Shown here: positions 60,917 through 64,000 of the stretch, piece after piece
Numbering within the stretch: position 1 is the first letter of the stretch
Layout: every line of letters starts with the position of its first letter
Assembly (NCBI GenBank): GCA_046594915.1
Contig: JBKJRC010000014.1
Coordinates: 146,653-210,652 of the forward strand
Direction of reading: 5' to 3'
Length of the DNA: 64,000 nt
From: Methylotenera_A sp046594915
GTDB lineage: Bacteria; Pseudomonadota; Gammaproteobacteria; Burkholderiales; Methylophilaceae
Notes under the pieces: model-generated
What the model was told of the DNA's origin: nothing
The model's database searches: none
What the model saw: only the letters and a program-made list of their open reading frames with translations
Position numbers and translations under genes: made by a program

Positions 60917-62261
60917 GAGATTCTCCTTCTTTATGATTTTCCTTATCTGCGTGCTCGCTTGCCATCTCATTATGCATAGCTGACTCTACTACGCCTTCAT
61001 TATGAACATGGCCAGAATTACTGCTGGATGGAATGGATAACACACCTACACCATGTCGATACACCACTTCTCCTCCCAGCCATCCTGTTATTGCAATTGC
61101 TTGAGAAAGCAGGAAAAGTAATAACAACATTGGCATCGATATCAATTCATTAACCCGATATTTCCATGCATCCCAGCTTGCCAGCAAGATCAAACCTACA
61201 GCTGTGGGAATAGCCCATGAACGATGTAATAACATGGCAGCATGGCCTGCGTCATCGTGATTAGTTATAGAGCTAAATGCCAGCCAACCAAATAATACGG
61301 CGGTCGCTGCCCCAATTGCAGCAAGCCAGAGAGTGAAATGCCCAGCAGCGGCCAATTGCGAGGAGTCAGGATGGTTGCGTCTAACATAAGAAGCGAAACT
61401 TAACAGAAAAGATACAATTGTTAATGCAATCGGGAAATGCACCACAATAGGATGAAAGTTTGGGATTATCTGCCATGGCGTGGCTTCTGTTGCAGCTGGC
61501 ATCGATGGCATTGACATCCCTGCATGTTCTGACGCTTGTGTAGATGCATGCGCGTGTGGTTGAGTTTCATCTTGCCTGACCTCTGCGTGTAGCGCACTTT
61601 CCTGACTTGGTTGCATGTCATTAGGCTTTGTGTCGCCCATCTTTGGATCATTCATTTTTGAATGATCCATCGCTTTCATATCAGAACCACCGTGGTCATG
61701 CCCAGCCATTTCCTCATGGTTCATCTCTGACATGTTATCTTTTTTCGTTGGTTGAATGGCTGATTTGCTATCAGGCATAGAATTCATATCGCCATGATCC
61801 ATGCCGGTCATTTTAGAGTGATCCATTCCAACCATTGGCTTCATGGTTTGGTCTGGTTTCATTTGGCTGTGATCCATGCCTTTCATATCGTCTGGAGCTG
61901 CTTTTTCCATGCCTAGCATGCTGCTATGGTCCATGCCTTCCATTACAGGCATTTCTTTACTGTTGGACGGCATCTTAGCCATCTGATCTGGCGTCATATC
62001 ATGCTGCATACCCTGCATTTGATGACCAGAATGTCCACCACCTTCTGAGGATTGGTTGATTGTCTTCCAGTCAGTTAAGGTATCTTTGCTGGTAGCACGA
62101 TAATCTTCAAACGTTGATTGATAAGGAACATCACCTTTAGCGTTTGGGGTCTCTTCTAGCGCAAAGGCTGTAGTTGTGCCAAATAATAATACTGTAAATA
62201 GCCACATAAATTGTGGGAGAAAAATCGCGGAACATGACCGCATGGTAAATATGTATTTCAT
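60906..62261 (-). CDS. Met/His-rich DUF2231 membrane protein of the copper operon
   Basis: A 451-residue protein with three parts: a signal/membrane start, about 200 residues rich in GMDHSxM-type repeats (for example MKGMDHSQM, VGMDHSKMTGMDH, MEGMDHSSM), then a DUF2231-like membrane domain of four helices (FHPIVVHFPIALTIVSFLLS, HFTLWLAAIGAATAVLFGWL). The tail is again His-rich. The repeats resemble PcoB/CopB-type copper-binding stretches. It probably binds copper in the periplasm next to the membrane. I know no studied protein with this exact build. Confidence 0.7.
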   Translation of the reverse strand: MKYIFTMRSCSAIFLPQFMWLFTVLLFGTTTAFALEETPNAKGDVPYQSTFEDYRATSKDTLTDWKTINQSSEGGGHSGHQMQGMQHDMTPDQMAKMPSNSKEMPVMEGMDHSSMLGMEKAAPDDMKGMDHSQMKPDQTMKPMVGMDHSKMTGMDHGDMNSMPDSKSAIQPTKKDNMSEMNHEEMAGHDHGGSDMKAMDHSKMNDPKMGDTKPNDMQPSQESALHAEVRQDETQPHAHASTQASEHAGMSMPSMPAATEATPWQIIPNFHPIVVHFPIALTIVSFLLSFASYVRRNHPDSSQLAAAGHFTLWLAAIGAATAVLFGWLAFSSITNHDDAGHAAMLLHRSWAIPTAVGLILLASWDAWKYRVNELISMPMLLLLFLLSQAIAITGWLGGEVVYRHGVGVLSIPSSSNSGHVHNEGVVESAMHNEMASEHADKENHKEGESHAH

Positions 62262-62393
62262 AGAAACCTCTTATTTAGTTTTTCCAAATTAATGACTTCG
62301 GAAAAATGATTCTTTGCAAACTAGTTGCTTAAGAATGCCTGTGAATGTTCGAATAGAGGCAAATAAAAATCTGCCACTACTCTACAAAACAAT

Positions 62394-62816
62394 TTAAATA
62401 AGGGTGTATCTTGGGGGTCGCTCTAGACCAGAGGGGATAAAGCCAGTAAAAAGAAGTGAGTTGTAACCGTATCTAATTTCACCAGCGTTCAATTGCTGAA
62501 TCAAACTTGATGTAGTGGTTTGGAATGTAAAACCAGCACAACTGCTTGTACATTTAGCGCAATAAGCGCATGAGTGTTTACTATTATCCTCGTTTTGAGA
62601 TGCATTATTACTGCTATCTGTAGCTTCATGAGAATGCTCATTAGACATGTCATTTCCACTGTGCTGATCATGATTGTGATCAGTAATAATCGCTACATTT
62701 TTGCTGTGATGATTGGGTGACTGTTCACAGTTCATCATGGCAACAGATGCAAACCCTTGCACAGGAATTGCAACTGCAATAAGCCAAATAACAAAAATTT
62801 TAATTAATACTCTCAC
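62394..62816 (-). CDS. Small exported His/Cys-rich protein, head of the copper operon
   Basis: A 140-residue secreted protein: signal peptide to about residue 24, a His-rich middle (ITDHNHDQHSGNDMSNEHSH), then CAYCAKCTSSCAG and a C-terminus SGLERPPRYTLI. The build matches small copper-operon proteins equivalent to CzcI at the czc operon. It probably binds copper and may modulate the operon. It starts the minus-strand copper gene run. Confidence 0.7.
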   Translation of the reverse strand: MRVLIKIFVIWLIAVAIPVQGFASVAMMNCEQSPNHHSKNVAIITDHNHDQHSGNDMSNEHSHEATDSSNNASQNEDNSKHSCAYCAKCTSSCAGFTFQTTTSSLIQQLNAGEIRYGYNSLLFTGFIPSGLERPPRYTLI

Positions 62817-63113
62817 GTCTTTATTATTACATAACTAATTTAATAAAAACGGGTCTTCGTAAAATAATGTGTAGATAACGTTAAAATAAGTTTCTAGTCA
62901 AAGTTCAATATTATGGATTTACAGTTTTCAATCATCTTATGCTTTAGTTTTGTTTTTGTGTATGACTAAATATTCTATTGAACAAGTTGTTCTTAGCCAT
63001 ACATGTTTTTAATGACAGCTTTATGGCGATCTAATTTGTGGGTCAAGAGGAAAAACGCGACCCACTACAAACACAAGAAGCCAATAAATTTATAACTTGT
63101 TATGTATTTCAAG

Positions 63114-63661
63114 TTATTCGAAAACATGATCCATAAAATGTTGCATCCCTGGCGTTACCTGTTTTTGATGATGTACCAGTAAACTAAAACGACGCACTAG
63201 TTTGCCAAATGTTGTTTTCAGCTCAACCAACTTACCAGCGTCTAACATATCTGTAACAACTATTCGTGATAGACAAGCTATGCCAAGCCCTTGAACTGCA
63301 CTTTGCTTAATCGCTTCATGATCATTAAATTCAAGGTTACTTTTTAATTGTGCTATATGCGGTAATAATGCCTGCTCTAGAGCTTCACGTGTTCCAGAAC
63401 CTCGCTCTCTCAACAACCAGTTAGCTTTTGTAAGTCGCTCAGGAGATATGAATTCTCGATTTTCTTGTAAAACGGGATGATTCGGCGCTACAACTAATAG
63501 AAGTTCATCTTCTAACCATGGAGTGACAGCAATATCGGCTCTATTGCACGGTCCTTCAATCAAACCTATATCCACTTCAAAATTAGCAACCTTGCTTACA
63601 ATATCAGCTGTATTTGCAACAACGACTTGCAGTGGAGGCATCACTTCACCCAAGGCAATAC
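63114..63661 (-). pseudogene. LysR-type regulator cut by an IS element
   Basis: The remaining part is the substrate-binding domain of a LysR regulator: VVVANTADIVSKVANFEVDI, PNHPVL and HEAIKQSAVQGLGIACLSRI. Its N-terminal helix-turn-helix half is missing because an IS3-family element begins near 63662. The usual upstream part would lie beyond the insertion. Without the DNA-binding half it cannot act as a normal regulator. Confidence 0.8.
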
Positions 63662-64000
63662 TGGTAATCACCCGTTACGTTAGACATATAATAATGTCGA
63701 AACAGGAACGGAGAAATAGTAATGAAGGGTATCAGATATACAGCCGAGTTTAAGGCTGAAGCACTCAAACAAATCACCGAACGCGGCCATGGTGTAGTTG
63801 AAGTATCCAAGCGTTTAGGTGTATCAGACAAAAGCCTGTACAAGTGGCTGCGTGAAGCCGATTTACAGAAACAGCCACAATTTAGCAAAGATGTCGCTAC
63901 CCTCAAGCAAGAAGTAAACAGACTCAATGCCGCGCTCAAACGTGCCACAGAAGAACGCGACATCCTAAAAAAGGCCGCCGTGTACTTTGCCAGCCACCAA
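63662..64000 (+). mobile_element. IS3-family insertion sequence, left end
   Basis: The element starts near TGGTAATCACCCGTTACG, inside the LysR gene, and contains a transposase gene reading off the window. The exact terminal repeat and target duplication cannot be set because the right end is not present. Confidence 0.75.
63722..64000 (+). CDS. IS3-family transposase OrfA, partial
   Basis: ATG 63722 opens a frame of 93 codons to the window edge. It encodes the helix-turn-helix of OrfA (GHGVVEVSKRLGVSDKSLYK near residues 23-42) followed by a leucine-zipper-like segment (LKQEVNRLNAALKRATEERD). OrfA binds the IS ends and is fused to OrfB by frameshift in this family. The frameshift site and OrfB are outside the window. 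Confidence 0.85.
   Translation, partial: MKGIRYTAEFKAEALKQITERGHGVVEVSKRLGVSDKSLYKWLREADLQKQPQFSKDVATLKQEVNRLNAALKRATEERDILKKAAVYFASHQ

Overview
The window looks like a chromosome segment of a low-GC betaproteobacterium. The order TPR protein - lolB - ispE - tRNA-Gln - prs - rplY - pth - ychF is a betaproteobacterial housekeeping layout. Together with the AT-rich codon use it suggests Methylophilaceae (Methylotenera-like). The family placement is an inference and was not checked against any database.

Layout. (1) 1-8.95 kb, core: an ABC exporter on the minus strand, then TPR protein, lolB, ispE, tRNA-Gln, prs, rplY, pth and ychF on the plus strand, ending with tRNA-Met and a strong terminator. 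(2) 9.1-19.5 kb, accessory island: small plus-strand genes, many joined by ATGA-type overlaps and drawn from a few families used repeatedly. These are two metallophosphoesterases, four intact HAD phosphatase-like proteins (with two dead copies), two ERI-1-like DEDDh exonucleases (with one dead 5' fragment), one Rv2179c-like exonuclease, two PIN-like proteins and three paralogues of an unrecognised ~155-residue family. A strong promoter, structured leader and terminator lie inside it. (3) 20-28.8 kb, plasmid-like backbone: three arrays of short direct repeats phased at about 32 bp, a ParA/ribbon-helix-helix pair, a relaxosome-type accessory protein, a MobF relaxase-helicase and a TOPRIM protein. 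A shared operator-like sequence precedes both divergent units. No integrase, replication initiator or type IV secretion genes are visible. (4) 28.9-35.3 kb: an integron-type attC site with a HEPN-like cassette and a decayed gene but no integron integrase, then an OLD-family ATPase/TOPRIM protein, an XRE/nucleotidyltransferase toxin-antitoxin pair, a HAD fragment and an ankyrin protein. (5) 35.5-63 kb, metal and envelope region, mostly minus strand: YnfA-like protein, two-HMA Zn/Cd P-type ATPase, TonB siderophore receptor behind a Fur-like box, gmhA-like/eptA/beta-barrel cluster, MgtC, ZIP, CDF, CzcABC and CzcI-like genes, then a copper operon (MFS, copper P-ATPase, CopZ-like chaperone, DUF305, multicopper oxidase, outer-membrane factor, Met/His-rich DUF2231 protein, secreted His/Cys-rich protein). 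(6) 63.1-64 kb: a LysR regulator cut by an IS3-family element that runs off the window.

The most unusual part is 9.1-20.6 kb, a combinatorial cluster of nucleic-acid-end-processing enzymes next to mobile-element DNA. Its member families recur in defence and RNA-repair contexts, so a role in RNA or DNA repair or in conflict between elements is plausible but unproven. The metal region reads as two efflux operons (czc-type and copper) with accessory periplasmic metal-binding proteins.
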